The notes: generated by a model not told the origin, from the sequence alone. A stretch of DNA of 64,000 bases from Sphagnum compactum (GCA_965153455.1 OZ234501.1:12958001-13022000); one strand, 5' to 3'. Positions 33,141 to 46,744 are shown, counted from the first letter of the stretch. Program-made: numbers and translations.

Positions 33141-36100
33141 ATGGCCATGAATAGTGCAAGTCTCTCTGGAAACCTGTCATCATCATCAGAGGCAGCAGCT
33201 TGGGCACCTGCTGCTATCATGTCTCTTCAGCCAAGGATAAGCACTCGGCCAGCATTGCTGTCTTTGAGTCCATGGTATACAAGTTCCTCCTCCCACATCA
33301 TCCAAGTGATGTACATTTTTTCTTGAGGCAACTACTCTGCTGCATAGTTTGTTTGTCTCAGGAGTTGTTCCAGTCAGTGGGTTGGTTGGCAATGAGCCAG
33401 CTTGTTCCTATCCTGCTGTGAGGATTAGGATCATCAGTTCAAGGATTTTGTCAGTGTTCTTTTCAGCTAGCAAGGATGATTTGTCCTTCTTTGCATCTGA
33501 GGTGTGCCAGCAATATATGAAGATCCCTGACCCATCACTGGCATCTTTGTTGGTATGTCATGGGTGAAGGGGTTTATTTACAGATCAAGAGTTGATGAGA
33601 ACCGGTTGTACTTGTCATTTCTTGCTGCAGGCCACCCTCTACTGAAAGCAGAATCCCATGTTTGAAAGCAAAGAAAGTGGGTGTGTCATACTCTACAAGG
33701 CAAGCAACTATTTGCTGTGGAGAAAGTTATGTGAGCAATGGTCTGGCTAAGAATCATGTTGATAATGAGGTCAGTAGTGTCTGGTTCTGCCCTTCACTTG
33801 TTTCAGGCTTGATCACATGACGTCAGTTGCTTACCTTGTGATTCCATGCAGAGGTCATCAGACATGTTTATACACAGTTTGAAGGGGGTGAAAAGCTTAA
33901 CAAGATTGGAATGCAATCTTACCTCCTATGCTTTAATACCTCCTTGTGAAGACTTGGGTGGACGGACAAATTGCTTGCACAGGATGGAGAGCTGTGGGGA
34001 CTTAAACTTGCCTTGATGCACTTTTCAGGTGATGCAGCTGGCAAGAAAGGCCTTCTGTGAGGAAGTCCACTGTCGGAAGCAGGATGAAACCATTTCTGTT
34101 CCCAAGGTGCTCCTTAAACACCTCTATCCTTCCCAACATGTCAAGCTTGTGTGTGCTTATTTCATGTCAAGACTCTTCTGTAGCAAGGCCATGTGAAGCA
34201 GAGTCTTATGAGTAAAGATCCCATCACAGGCTGGGCATCCATATAATGTGCATCTATTCCCCTTTCCTAAGTGGAGGTTATGAGATGGAATAACAGCTAT
34301 TCCAGAGTGTTCATAGAGAGATAGGGATTGAAATTTCTGAATGTGCAGAGAATTGAAGAATTGAGGACAGGTGGTCTGTGGGCATGCCACAACAGGATTT
34401 GTTCAATTCTGTACAAGGTCATGTCATGCAACATGATGCGGTAATCAAATGAAGTCATGTGGTTTGAGTACTACTTTGTTGTCTTTTTCTACAGGGTGCC
34501 TTGCTCATAGCAGCAGAGGACAAAGCTTTTGTGGATCTTGATAAAGAGAGGGATATATTGGCTTTGCAAAATGAAGGCCACTCATTTTCTGCAGGTCCCA
34601 GGGTGACTGGGATTGTAAATGCTGGTGCTCTCCCTCTTGGAGCCATGACCATTGGTGGTTGCATGGAGAGCTTTGATGATCTACTAATGGAGGTAGAAGT
34701 CCACCTTAAGTGCAATGAAGGCAGGAATCGACCACTGCAGATTTTGAAGGCAGTCAACACAGTTTTGTTCAAGAAGAAAGGGTTCATTCGGTCAAACCCA
34801 TTTGGCAATCCTCAGAGCTCATATTTGGACGAAATATTCATTCGTGGATCTGGCACTGGTGTCTCTCTCACCCCCTTACTCTCACTGGTTTTGTTTTGTG
34901 TGATTCTGTAGTTATTATGTGCAACACTTTGATCTGTCATTACGAAATGCTCTGCTAACAAGCTGGCTGGGGGAATTGCAGGGGTGATGTTGAGCATAAT
35001 CTACATGGAAATCTGTCAAAGGTTGGGTCTGGAAGTCAATGGGGCGGCTGTAGGGCAGGACTTTGTGGTCTGGCCTGTTCTGGATGGCTGTGCACAGGTA
35101 TCTCGTACAGTCACCAGCATCGTCTCATTTTTCCAATAAGAAAAGGATCCTTGTGCATGAGGATACAGGGACTATATTTGTTTAGTGCAAATTTGGAGAA
35201 ATTCTGCTTCTTTCTTCTTTCTGTGAGCCATCAAGACCTATTTGCTCTGTATGATATTAGTGTGCAGATTGACAAAGTGAAACTTGAAACTGTGCATTTA
35301 TGCAACTTATGCACTGTTTATTTGCAGATGGTTTTTGAGCCATGTAAAGGTGGCAAAAGCTGGATGTTGGATCATAATGAGATTAGCCTTCTTCAAAGAT
35401 CAGCACTCTCAGAACAAAGCAAAAGTCTGCCTGTATCAACTGGTTCCACAACAGATATTGGTTTGCTCAGATCTTTGGAGCCAGCTTCAAAAAGGGACAT
35501 CCTTGGCATTGTCCTGAGAAACTTGAAAGTAGGTTCCTGAGTGTGTTGTCTTGTTACAGAACGATTTTATTTGCAAGGCATTGTCTGATTTGTGGTGAGG
35601 ATTGCCACATTTTCTTGTTTCAGCTTTTGCTAACATTGGAAATTCCTGTTGATGTTGCAGACAGTCTACTGGAAGCGGGCATCAAGGGCACGCCCAGGGC
35701 TCACTATATCAGCACCCTTGCAATTGCCAGGAGCTGGACAGCACGACAGTAATGCTAGCAAAATGAACCTGCCAGTTGGAGCTCTTCTACGTCCTCAAGA
35801 CCTACGGTATTGAGAAACTTGCTTTCCTTGCAACTGGGGGAATGAGGCCTAGAGTCCAAGCTGTCAATAAGTTCTGTGATCGTGGACAGACAGTTATGAT
35901 TCTAGGCACTGCATGAACCACAGTTCTCATTCACAATACTGTAGAAAGACCATTCTTTATTCTATATAGAGCATCCGGAAAAGACAATGTTTGCAAAATA
36001 TATCTATGTTGTCTTTTCCGGCCCTTTGTACTGCAAGATCTCTATGCAAGCAAATGGTTTTTCAATGTGCTCAAAGAGGATGTTGCTGACTTACTGCAAT

Positions 36101-36490
36101 TGACCCAGATTGTCCGTGTTGGCATCAGAGCGATTACTTCTGCTAGAACCTCGGAACTGGGTTCTACGTAAAGAACATGGATTGCTACTTTACCACAGCC
36201 GGTACAGAATTTGCATCCCGTCTCTTTATGCAGAGATCTCATCTGGTTGTGCTCTTGCCTGATGAACTATAGAAAACAAAGTGATGTGCAGTTCGTTCAT
36301 TCTAAGAGTCGGAAGTCGATTGTGCAGGAGATATAGTGAGGCTGTGCAGGAGCTGAGCATATGCATGGCCTTAGCACCTGTACACGAGGAAGCAATGCTG
36401 CAACCATTTGTTGAACGTCTTCACCTCATGCGATTGGCCGTGTCATGGGGCATGTTGAGTTCCCCCAACGCTCCATCTGCTCTGGTCTGA
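33141..36490 (+). CDS. SirB1-like transglutaminase-core / TPR protein, multi-exon, N-terminus uncertain
   Basis: This family joins a SirB1-type transglutaminase-like core (Transglut_core2) to TPR-like C-terminal helices; plant members are probably plastid proteins of unclear reaction. Firm exons with matching phases: 33631-33769, 34029-34106, 34495-34858, 34982-35097, 35328-35528, 35661-35806, 36109-36201 and 36328-36490. Landmarks are LLIAAEDKAFVDLDKERD, LQILKAVNTVLFKKKGFIRS, VMLSIIYMEICQRLGLEV, KRDILGIVLRNLK, VYWKRASRARPGL, LLRPQDLRLSVLASERLLLL, RNWVLRKEHGLLLYHSR and RYSEAVQELSICMALAP. The likely start is ATG 33141, giving a Ser/Ala-rich N-terminus (MAMNSASLSGNLSSSSEAAA) that suits a plastid transit peptide. 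The next segment, about 33361-33566 (SKDDLSFFASEVCQQYMKIP), should be an exon, but I could not fix its 5' junction. The family identification is firm; the first two exons are tentative. Confidence 0.85.
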
Positions 36491-39440
36491 AAAAACACAC
36501 ATGGTGACGGGAAGATTTTTCTATTACAACAATCGCTGGAGAGATCATGCAGGTTTGAATTTTGTCACCATATGTTTACAACCTGTATCCAATTGAAACT
36601 GAAGGAAGGAAATATTAGTTGATAAAATGCATGGGATCCTCTTCCCCAGTACAACACCCTAAAGAAGCGCATTGCTGATGTACAAACCCAATATGTACAG
36701 ATTGTTTTTCCTTTACTATTTGAGTGCCATTTACAGTGATCCACAGCCACCAGTGCAATTCTGAGTAAAATAAATAAAGAAGTAAAGATTGTTTGTTTGG
36801 GCAGGGAGGTGGGTGTATAATAACACATGTATACAAAGGGGCTGGTAGAGAAAATTGATTATCCTTGATTGATCAAGCATAACAATTGTCCCATGTGGTG
36901 GCATTCAATTGGTCTTTCCCTTTTACACTATCCAATATGTATTTCATGTTTATGTTTGGAAGTTGCAATCGGGGTTTTTGCTTTGGGCGAATTTTAGCCT
37001 TTTTCTTTTACCCTGAAAAATATGATTTCGGCGCATAGGAATATTCTTCTTTGTGAAGAAAATAGCCCACATTTGCCAGATTTCAATTCAAGAAAAAAAA
37101 AAAAGTGCCAAATTTCTACAACAGGGCTGAGTGAATTCTCCAGTGAATTTTTTGTGTACCAAATTCTCGCCATCGTGCCAAAAAACAATATCCTGTCACA
37201 AATTTCCTGTCTTTTGAAAAAACAATTTTCTAAATTTTGCCAAAAAAATAAAATTAAGTAAATTGCCACAACTGCCTACAACATGAAAGGGTGCTTAAGA
37301 TTTGTCTACCGTCATATTTTGAATATCATCAAAATTGGCTAAATATTCTCATGGATGATCACCACTAGAGCAATATTGGTTGGTGATGGTTCGGTGTGAT
37401 GGTTTGGGCCATTGGTTTTTGTTGGATATTTATGTCCCAAGCAATATCACAAGATTGAAAAATCAAATAAAATCAATAGCCAATACATAAAAGGATTATC
37501 AAAAATATTTTTCCTTGCATATCTGGTTTGTTGGTGAAAATAATTTCTTAAAGAAAAAACACAGTTTAGGATGGAAAAATAACTTGCACATTACCTACCT
37601 ATAATGGATGTAGGAGGCATTGGTAGATGGCCACATAACATATGTTCAAACATGTGTGGGGATTGAATCACATGAGCACCAAAGGCAAGGGGGAAAAAAC
37701 TATTTTGTGATTGAAATGTGTGTTATTAGAATTTGATTAAACTGAAAGCAATACAATTTCAAAAGATTCAAAAGTTTTAAATGAAAAAAATTCGGTGCAA
37801 TGGAAAGAGAGGTTAGTTTGAATGCCACTTGTTTGGCATTGACATAAGAGAAGGGACAATGAATGAATGAAGATTGGTTTTAAAAGGAAGATGATGTAAT
37901 CCTAGTTGGTGCCAACTGGTACAAATAGAATGAAATTACAAAGAAATGTTAATATTATTTAGTATCATGATTTGTGTACCCATCCATCATCAGTCTGACA
38001 TGTTTTGTCATTTCTTCAACCCACAAAATGGGAAATTTTTTGTTTTCTCTTGTGTAAATTCATCTGATTTTGCTATTATTGTGTTGGAGAATTTTGCCAA
38101 AAATTTTATATCACAAATATTATTATTTTATTAGAAGAAACCCCTGCCCATGATCCTGATTTTATAATAAATGAACTGAACATTTCAATATATATAGGTA
38201 ATAATAGTATTTTTTTTTTCACATAAAGCCATTGAGCTATTAATTCATCAATGAATCTTGAGTTTTTGACAAACAATGAATGGGCATAGGTAATAAACAA
38301 AAAGCAAAATGACTTCAGGGTTTAGGGTTAGTGACCCACTCTGGGTTCTGCTCTTTTGGCTCAGACTTGGGTCCCTCTCTCTTTGTTGGCTTTGTCCTAC
38401 TCAGACATTGTGGGAACACCTTTTGAACGGGTATAGGGGTCGGAGAATCAAAAGTAGCTGAATGGATAAGTTTAGGTGTCAATATTTTTTTGAAAATTTG
38501 GGAGAGGAGAGCAAAGGGGTTAAAATATTTAAATGTTTTAAGTCTCTCAAGGGGTTTTTTTTTTAATGTGGGGTTTTAGTGAACTTGAAAAATTATGTGT
38601 TTTATTAAGTGATATTGGGAGGTGTAAGGAGTTATTTCTTGGGTGGGTTGGGTAGTTGGGGGAAAAAAAGGGGGGTATTCCTTTTTTCTCCTTTTTTTTT
38701 TTCCCTTTCTCATAATATGTTGACTTAACAAGGATTTTTTCCCAAGAAAATATTTTTATTCAATGTCATTTTTTGAGGGCACCAAACGTGGCAAAATTTC
38801 TACCAAAAAAAAAATAATAATTTCAAAATTTTAAGAAAAATGAACAAAAAAGGTGCTTGAAATCGAACATCGGATACATTTAACCAAAAATTGAGAAACA
38901 ATTCAATTTCAACTTGTTTTGTGATCAAAATTCTTATGTAAGTGACCAAAATGTAGATGTTTACTATATATATATATATGCTTACCAAATAGATAAATAT
39001 TGAAGTGAAAATGAAAAGAATGGTTTAAACAATGAAAAATAATTTACAATTAAATGTTGTATTTCAAATTTGAATTGAGACAATTAGGGTTCTAATATAT
39101 CCATGAATTGCATAATTAAAATTCATAGGATACCTTTTTATTAGACCATAATTTAACCAATCAACCACGAATATAAATATTGTTAAGTTGCAATCAACCA
39201 TGTAGTCAAAATTAATTTAAATCAAAGAACACAAGTAAAAGGTTTAGGTTAGGTTTTTTTATCCATACTAAATATTACATTGTATGTTTGTAATCTTTCT
39301 TTTTAATTAACACAAACATTGTGTTTGACTTAAATTTTCATTTTGTATTGATGTTTTTTACAAGCTTGACTTTTTTCAAGTGTGTTTTTGCAAGTGTGTG
39401 TTTGCTAAACCCCATTTTTTGTTATTTTGTTTGTTGGTTG
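36491..39440. other. 3' flank and AT-rich intergenic region
   Basis: Part of 36491-36850 is probably the SirB1-like gene's 3' UTR. The rest is AT-rich with homopolymer runs (poly-T near 38211 and 38690, poly-A near 38805) and no recognisable gene. The end of this stretch may hold more of the decayed Helitron helicase, but I could not read it. Confidence 0.45.
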
Positions 39441-40560
39441 TCAAATTCATTTTGGTAAGTTTTATTTTCTTTCTTACACAATGGTTGTTGTTCTAGTGAA
39501 AAGAGTTCGATTAATTGTTGTAATGGATGATTTGGGTTTTGGATTCTTAATCATTTACGATAACAAGGATTCAATTTCCAGTTCAACTTGCAACACCAAG
39601 AATCATTCATTGTTCTCAAGGATTATCACTAGATGAATTGGCTTTTGATCCTACTAATGTTTAAAAAACATAATTAACATATACAACATTATCCCACATT
39701 CAATTTTTTTTCAAAAAAAATTGTTAACTCTCCAACATGAAAATTTCTATGTGGATCCAAGAATACATATAAAAATAAATAGATTAAGAACTTTACAACT
39801 TGGATACCATTAATTCCTCAATTGAAAAACTTACATAATTCTCATGTAATTACACAAGCTTTGAATACAACTTTTTTACACCAACATTATGAAGACATCA
39901 ACCATGATCATAACTTTCTAATGTTTCATATCTTATGTTTTATAGAAACAAAAATACACCGTGCATTAATAAATGTGCACAAATTTATAAACTCATCGAA
40001 GTATTCATATATTTCAATCCATGATAGTCATGGGTTAATGATGATGTCTAACATACACATGCATAAATTCTTTTAATATAATAACTCATGATGGTTTAGA
40101 ATATATAGCAACAACTTTTAATATTAATGCACAAAAAAAAAACATGTTGAATGTGTGTATAAAGCTCATTCATATTTAGTTTCTACATTCCTAAACAAGT
40201 TTCAAATTATAATTCAACATCTCCCAAACATTATCCAATCATCATAATGGGAGATTTTAATGTCAACATTCTAAAAGACAATAAGCTTGAAAAAAACAAA
40301 CAAAATTTATTAGATTCATGGATTAGTTCAAATTAAAATCACAATTAATATTTAGTGAAAACACCACAAAAGTTGGATTTCAATTAGACCATATATGGCA
40401 AATGTCCTTGGAAATGAATGTAAATTTGGTGTAATAGAAACATATTGGCTAGATTTTCATAAACCGATTTATATTGCATTCAAATTACCAAACGCACTTT
40501 TTATGTATAACAAAAATCATTATTGTCTCCATTTCTTTAAAGTGTAGCATATGATTGTTT
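39441..40560 (+). mobile_element. Helitron-like element remnant: PIF1 helicase end and EEP endonuclease
   Basis: Decayed coding text on the + strand follows the order of a PIF1-type helicase fused to an endonuclease/exonuclease/phosphatase domain, as in Helentron/Helitron2 elements. Near 39575-39650 the helicase end reads QFPVQLATPRIIHCSQGLSL, then DELAFDPTN, where intact copies have TIHRSQGLS. 39822-40076 reads LNTTFLHQHYEDINHDHNFL, HILCFIETKIH and SYISIHDSHGLMMM. Near 40240 comes PIIIMGDFNVNILKDNK (the GDFN nuclease motif), and near 40398-40490 LDHIW then VIETYWLDFHKPIYIAFKLP. Frameshifts and stops are frequent, so it is inactive. I see no Rep domain or element ends that I can assign to it. 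Confidence 0.78.
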
Positions 40561-41850
40561 CATTTTCCATTTAATTAATGACACCCAAAATGGTGGCACC
40601 TTGTGACCTAAATTTATATGTTTTTATTAGTTTTCATGGACCATTTGCAAACAAAAAATCATAAATATCAACCACAAGATGAAAAAAAACTTGGATGTTT
40701 TTTTGACCCACATGTACACCCATCAAGCACAATAACAAAACATTTTTCATGGAAAAATTTTAAGCCAAAATGCAACAACACAATTTACAAAAAATGTCAA
40801 ATTCTTAAACTTGAAAGTGAAATGAGACAAAAAATTAAGTGGATAATTTTCCCAACTATTTTCATCTAAATCATATCCATTCATTCCTAATGTTTGTTTC
40901 AAACATCTAAGTATCTAGTTTTACCCTGTGCACATTATGAAAGAAAAATTACATTTTTTTTGAAAAAACTTGAATTGAATTTTGACATAATATTGTTATT
41001 TATGACTTTATATTCATTTGTATGGTTAAAAGAAAAGCAATGGAACTTTGGTTGGAATTTTCAAGTATGCACAATGAATTTTAAGAAAGCTACAAAACGA
41101 AAATTCTTAATACAAATATGAAAAAAAGATTTTCAAAATCCTTCACAAAGCCAACAAACTCTTATCCCATAAAAACTTGAGTTCATATAATTTTAAATGT
41201 GATATATTATTTGAGACATAGCCTCTTGTATCGGAGCTACTTGTTCCCCTTCTTTCTCCCCTCCCCTTAGCTGGGCACTTTGTTTAATGGAGTTTGCCGG
41301 GGTTTCACACAAAAGGACTCCATTGCAAAATAAAAGAGGAAACAAAAAACAAAACCATGATGAGTGAGGCCACCCAACCTTACCAGTAAACCGAGGGAGG
41401 AAAAACCCTCTCCTACACCTCTTATAGGAGCATAATGCATAACAACCCTCATCTTTTCCAGTAGGCATAATATATTCATGAAGGTGCCATCCAAATACGC
41501 TATGGAACTTTCTTTTGAGTGCTTTATTAGCTATCAAGAAGGTCAAGAAACAACTAATGGCTTCAAAAGACAATAGTTAGTAGGCCATGAAGAACCCCTT
41601 TTTGCTCATTCCTTGCATGAATTGCTTCATGCTATCGGTGATGGGTTTAGGTCTTAGGTTTTGTGTTTTCTCCTCTTAGGGCTCCCCACTGTGCGCTCTG
41701 CATTATGAAGTGTGAGTTTTTGTTTGGACTTTGGTACTTTCTTTTTTTTCTCTTGTTCTCTTGTTAAGGAGGTATTTTTCCTTTATTTATTTATTTATTT
41801 ATGTATTGTTGGCATATGGAATTATCCCTAAAGGCTTGAGTTAGCGGGTA
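40561..41850. other. Intergenic region, AT-rich
   Basis: An open frame at 40618-40869 (+) follows the Helitron relic and could be part of it or of a neighbouring element. A - strand frame at 41193-41573 (126 codons; HSVFGWHLHEYIMPTGKDEG) looks coding-like but is unrecognised. 41780-41805 has a TTTA run after T/C-rich text similar to 28.6 kb. Confidence 0.4.
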
Positions 41851-42060
41851 CTTGGATCTGGACATTCTTCAATGACACCAAATTGGTTTGAAAAAAACCC
41901 ATCGTGGTGGTGCGCATGTGCTTGGATCTGGACATTCTTCAATGACACAAAATTGGTTTGAAAAAAACCCATCGTGGTGGTGCGCATGTGCTTGAATCTG
42001 GACATTCTTCAATGACACAAAATTGGTTTGAAAAAAACCCATCGTGGTGGGTGCGAATGT
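41851..42060 (+). repeat. Three-copy tandem repeat, 70-bp unit
   Basis: Units begin CTTGGATCTGGACATTCTTC at 41851, 41921 and 41991 (third copy CTTGAATCTG), with TTGGTTTGAAAAAAACCCAT and CGTGGTGGTGCG in each. The copies are nearly identical, so the expansion is recent. 70 bp is not a codon multiple. No gene overlaps. Confidence 0.95.
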
Positions 42061-42433
42061 GCGATTTGATAATAAGTAGGGCAATGTGTTCTGTTTGCTG
42101 GATTTGTGTGTTTTGATTCCCCGGCCTGTCTGCAACACTCCCTGAAACGAACTTAAAGGGATACATGTGCCAGGAAACAGATCTCCTTGAGCATCTGAAA
42201 CTCCAGCTAGCTGTATGTAAACAAGCTCTTCTTCTTCTTCTTCGGCCTTTCCTTTCCTTTCCGATGATTTTGCAATCTCTTGTGTCAGCCAAGTCCTTTT
42301 CTTGTCTTGTGAGCATTTAGTTTTGCCTGTACGAGGTGCTTAAACTTTTGTTACTGGAATTAATTAATTAACAATTGCTACAATGTTAGCATTGAAGGAA
42401 GCTTCAACTCCAGCAAATTTTTTGGCTCTTTTT

Positions 42434-42812
42434 AGGGCCACAGTGAACCAGCAGCACCACCCACCAGTGCACCATCCACTGGATGGATGCCTGTTATTAC
42501 TCAGTTATGGATGAACCTCAAATGAGTTAGTATATATGCTTTCACCTTGATAACCCAATTATGTAAGAAATAAGGTCTCATATATAGGTAAGTAAATAGG
42601 TAAGAAAAATAGACAACTACTAGATAAGTAAAGTAGATAGATTAAATAGGTAAGGGCTGTTTTTACTACCTACCTACTAACAACCTGCTAGTGAGTAGGT
42701 TGTTAGTGGGTAGGTAGTTAAAAAAAAAGCAACTGAGGTAACCATCGTGGTTAGCTAGGGAACTGGAACCCAACAGAAAACCGTCTCCTGACCACTTACC
42801 ATCCATCCGTCC
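42434..42812 (+). mobile_element. MITE copy 2, hairpin-bearing family (3' end truncated)
   Basis: It starts AGGGCCACAGTGAACCAGCA at 42434 and continues CACCAGTGCACCATCCACTG, TTATTACTCAGTTATGGATG, TGTAAGAAATAAGGTC, the internal hairpin (CTACCTACTAACAACCT with AGGTTGTTAGTGGGTAG at about 42670-42715) and GGAACTGGAACCCAACAGAA. It shares the full body with copy 1 but ends in CCATCCATCCGTCC without the 3' inverted repeat. Noncoding. Confidence 0.85.
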
Positions 42813-45800
42813 TTTTGAAATCATGTTGTTGCTTTTGAAATCGGTTTCCAAAAAATTGTTGAATTTGCTCATTAGTGGGTTCTTCATAAAAATTAAAAAA
42901 ATTAAAATAAAATAAAATAATATATATATATATATTGGTCGGAGTTTTGGAAAATCCATTATAACTATTAAAAATAGGTTGAATGTTTCTGTTTTTTTTG
43001 TTTGCAATAGTTGATTAGAACATGGAATAGATGAAAGATGTGAATTTGGAGGTTTTCAATTAGTATGGCAAGGGGGAAGGGTAGGCATCTGTAAAAAAGT
43101 ATGGTGTTGTTACAATGGTGTTTGCACCTTGCGGCAAGATGTTGATGTGAGGCATGTACAAGGCTACATTTTCAATCCATACCTCACAACCAATTGGAGG
43201 TTTCTCATAACGTTTCAAGTTACCCACCTCTTGTTAGGGTATTATGTGTTGACATCAGCCACTAGATAATTAAGGATTTCACAACCGATTGTCTAGAGTT
43301 AGTCCAGTAATACGTATTGAATAAGTGGATGTTTTTCCTCAAAGGATCTCCATTGTGTGAGGCAACGATGATGCAATAGTTTTGAGATTATTGTACCCAC
43401 CACTAATGTTCGATGTTAAGTGACTCCATTCAATAAGGTCAGCTTGGAAAAAAACATGGAAAGTTTGCACTAACTCAACATGGTATATCAAGAATTAAAC
43501 TTCCAAATTGAATTAGGAATAAGGAAGATACAAAAATACAAAGAAATAAGGTGAACTTCTAAATAATGACTATATAATCCATCAAAATTATGAAATATTC
43601 AGCTTGGGATATTGGACCCCATTTTTAAAAAAATTATTGACTATTTCGACAAAGACTACCATTTATCAATAGCAAGAAAAGTATAATCCCACCATAGTTA
43701 GATTCCATGGAAAATTCCTTGATGACATCCTACACATTCCAATATCTCTTTCACTAGCACCTCTACCATCTTTTCCTTCCCTTTGAGTATTAGGCTAGAC
43801 AATGACCATGATGTGTTAAAATATTGAACATAAAAATGAGTTTCTTTGTGGTCATTTCTGAAATTTTTGGACTCAAGTTTGGTCTATTATTTAGTTTGTA
43901 GCATTCAATGAATGTTGAAAGGTGACCATAAACAAACGATGGTAAAGGAACCAACAACTTGGAGTATTTTAGGACTCATTTTTCCCCATCCGGTTAAATT
44001 CTGAATATAAAAGATTATATATATTTTTGATATATGGGTAGGGTGTGGGTAGTAATCCCCATCATATACCCAAGGGTAAGAAAACCGGAATATATATGCT
44101 TTTAATTTATTTAGTAAGAATAATAAAAAATGTTCACACTTTGAAATTATAAAGACAGTTTTCAAATATAATGGAAAATTACTCTTCATTTTTAAAACCC
44201 TAATTGTATGAGTATATCTTACATATACCCTGTGGTATCAATAGGATATCATTTTTTTGAGATGTATATATTTCGAATACGGGTTTCATTGGGGTAGTAG
44301 ATTAGTTTTTAAAAAACAAGTCAAGGTAAAGGATATACCCGACCCATGCCCAACGGGTATATCTGGCTAAAAGATAACCCACACAACACTACTCATGAGT
44401 TGTTACCCCTGAAGCTTATTTAAATTTCATTTATCCAACACATCATTTGAGCCTTTTAAGGTGAACTCTTAATGGGCACAAAACATCCTACTTTCCCAAG
44501 GTTATCCTAATTAATTTAATCGAACTGAAGAAATGATAATATTTTAGTCACTATTGTGTAGAATATCAAACTCTCATGAGACATAACAAAAAAATTGACT
44601 CATTTATGCTAACACATGAAATTTTTTAACAATGAAGAAAATCCTTCTTCTTCTTGTCATGTCATACCATCTTGATGACAATGGACAATTTTTTGAAGGA
44701 TGATGTCCATTCATTAGTGTGAAAGTGGTGGAAAATATGATGTAATCACTTAACAAAGTGACTTAGCATGAATGAAAATTAAGTTTAAGGTTAAGGTACT
44801 ACAAAAGTGTCATGTGTTGGCATTGTGTTCATTTATTATCAAATTGTAGTGTAAGAGAGAAAAGCTAAGAGGTGAAGCATTTCATGAAGGACAATTGCCT
44901 TAAGGTGTGATATTTGTGTTAGATTTTGATTGATAACCGTAGCTAGTCCTACATAGAAACAAGGTATAATGTGGACAACATTTGAATGAAATAATTATTG
45001 TTTGAGTGCTTTACCATTTATTATGGATTTCTCAATCACATGTGTTCTTGGTTTATGTGTTAGGTAGTTTGTACATTATGATATGGTGTGCATGTGTTAT
45101 TGACTTTGTTTATGCAATGACATAGACTTCAACAATTTTTGTCCATTCAACCTTCACATGAAACTTTTGGAGTTTAAAGGCAACACCAACAAAGAAAAAA
45201 AATACCATGATGACCTCTAAGAGAGCAATATATTTGATTACACAATAGACATCCAAACATGCAAATGAATTTTGCATGTTCATGCCAACTAAAGTTTTGG
45301 ACACGGTGAAAAGGGCTTTCCAATGTCATGTGATTTTTTTTCAATTAAACATGATTGGGTTGGTTGAATTGCACTCTAAATGGTTTCACTCCTTTTTAAA
45401 ACATCTATCAAAAAATATATTTATGTCTACACATTGTGATGCCACTTTCGTATTGAAATCTTTGAGATCTTTCCAAAAATGCAAAGACTCGTGATTTGCA
45501 AGAGCTTTCAACCAATGTTATATAAGCATATCTTTTATCCGGATATACTCATTGGGTATGGATGGCCTATATTATTTACCCTTACTTATTTTTTAAAATT
45601 AATATACTCACATGGTGTGCATGAGGGGTATGCAAATTTGAAATATTCTACTTTATTTATCCTTGAATATATGAAAAACCTATCTATATCTAAAAGGGGA
45701 TATGTGCCAAAAATTATAGGTGAGTAGGATTAGGGTAAGTAGGTCATGAAACATGTCTATATCAAAAAATTAGTTTGTGGTGGTTTTCAATTTTACCAAT

Positions 45801-46346
45801 TTTTTGGGATGTGTTAGTGCCAAGTTTATCAATTTGCTAATATTTCCAAGTCTACCATTTTGTTGGAATGTGGGGTCAACAAACCATGGAAACTAATTAT
45901 ACCCTTGCTTGAGGATGTGTGAAAAACAATACACCCATACAACATTGGTTTCAACCCCCCAAAACTTCATTCCAAAAAATTTCACTAAAAAATAACCATA
46001 AGTGGAATCTTTTTAAAAGATGGGAAATTTAAAACTTTTGAAACATCTTACAAGTTACAAAATTTCCATTTTATGGTTTGTCTTAAAACTTGTGATGAAA
46101 GTTGTGGAACTTCTAAAATATGTCAAAACTAGATTTCATCAAATGAATTGTGAGCTTGCAAAGAATTGAACTTTAAGTAAGAAACGAATAAAAAGAAAAT
46201 AAACAATCAATGATGCTTGTACCATAACCTAATGTTAGCTTTCATATTGGCAAAATGATTTAAAAAAAATTAATCATTGTATAAATTCAAAATTATTTAC
46301 TTATGATCTATGTTGATGTTGTCATATGAGGAGTGAAATTATTCAT
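42813..46346. other. AT-rich intergenic region
   Basis: I recognise no gene. Short open frames (for example TKVLDTVKRAFQCHVIFFQ at about 45284-45340 on +) have no family I can name and may be old transposon text. TA runs occur at 42918-42935. Confidence 0.45.
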
Positions 46347-46660
46347 ACTAGTGTGAACCCGGTGCATAATGCACCCATCGAGTTCCCCCCCGCCCGGTCC
46401 TTCCCATTGCCCATTCCGGTTTTTTACCCCATCGACCCCCTCCCCGTCCTTCGCATTTTCACTCCGATTCTTTAACCCGTTGATCCCCCCCCCCGGTTCC
46501 CCTGTTATACATAATTAACTTCCCGTCCCGTGCTGGCCCCCCCCCTTCTGGTCCCCCCCCGCCCTATCACCTATCACTCGCTGCTTCACCGGCCTCTCCC
46601 TCCCCACCCCCAAAACCCCCGTCACAGACAGACGGACTGTCTGAATTAATATATATGATT
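46347..46660 (+). mobile_element. C-rich hairpin-bounded element, possible nonautonomous Helitron-like
   Basis: The segment starts TACTAGTGTGAACCC followed by a perfect hairpin GGTGCAT-A-ATGCACC (46361-46375). About 250 bp of very C-rich, low-complexity sequence follows (repeated runs of seven to ten C). It ends with a second perfect hairpin CAGACAG-ACGGA-CTGTCTG (46625-46643) and AATTAATATATATGATT. The flanks are strongly AT-rich, so the boundaries stand out. A terminal hairpin is a Helitron feature, but the typical CTRR end is not evident, so the assignment is tentative. Confidence 0.45.
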
Positions 46661-46744
46661 GTCACCTATGATAATTATGATGATTTTCAACATCTCACCT
46701 TCATATTTTCACAAAAAATCATTCATTATTTTGAGGATTATTTG

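Noticed and set aside
33141-33326. Unspliced reading to the stop at 33324-33326
   Set aside because: It would end the SirB1-like protein before any conserved residue; downstream exons have matching phases and strong family similarity.
41851-42060. Regular repeats as a possible CRISPR array
   Set aside because: The 70-bp units are contiguous and nearly identical with no unique spacers, and the setting is a plant nuclear genome.
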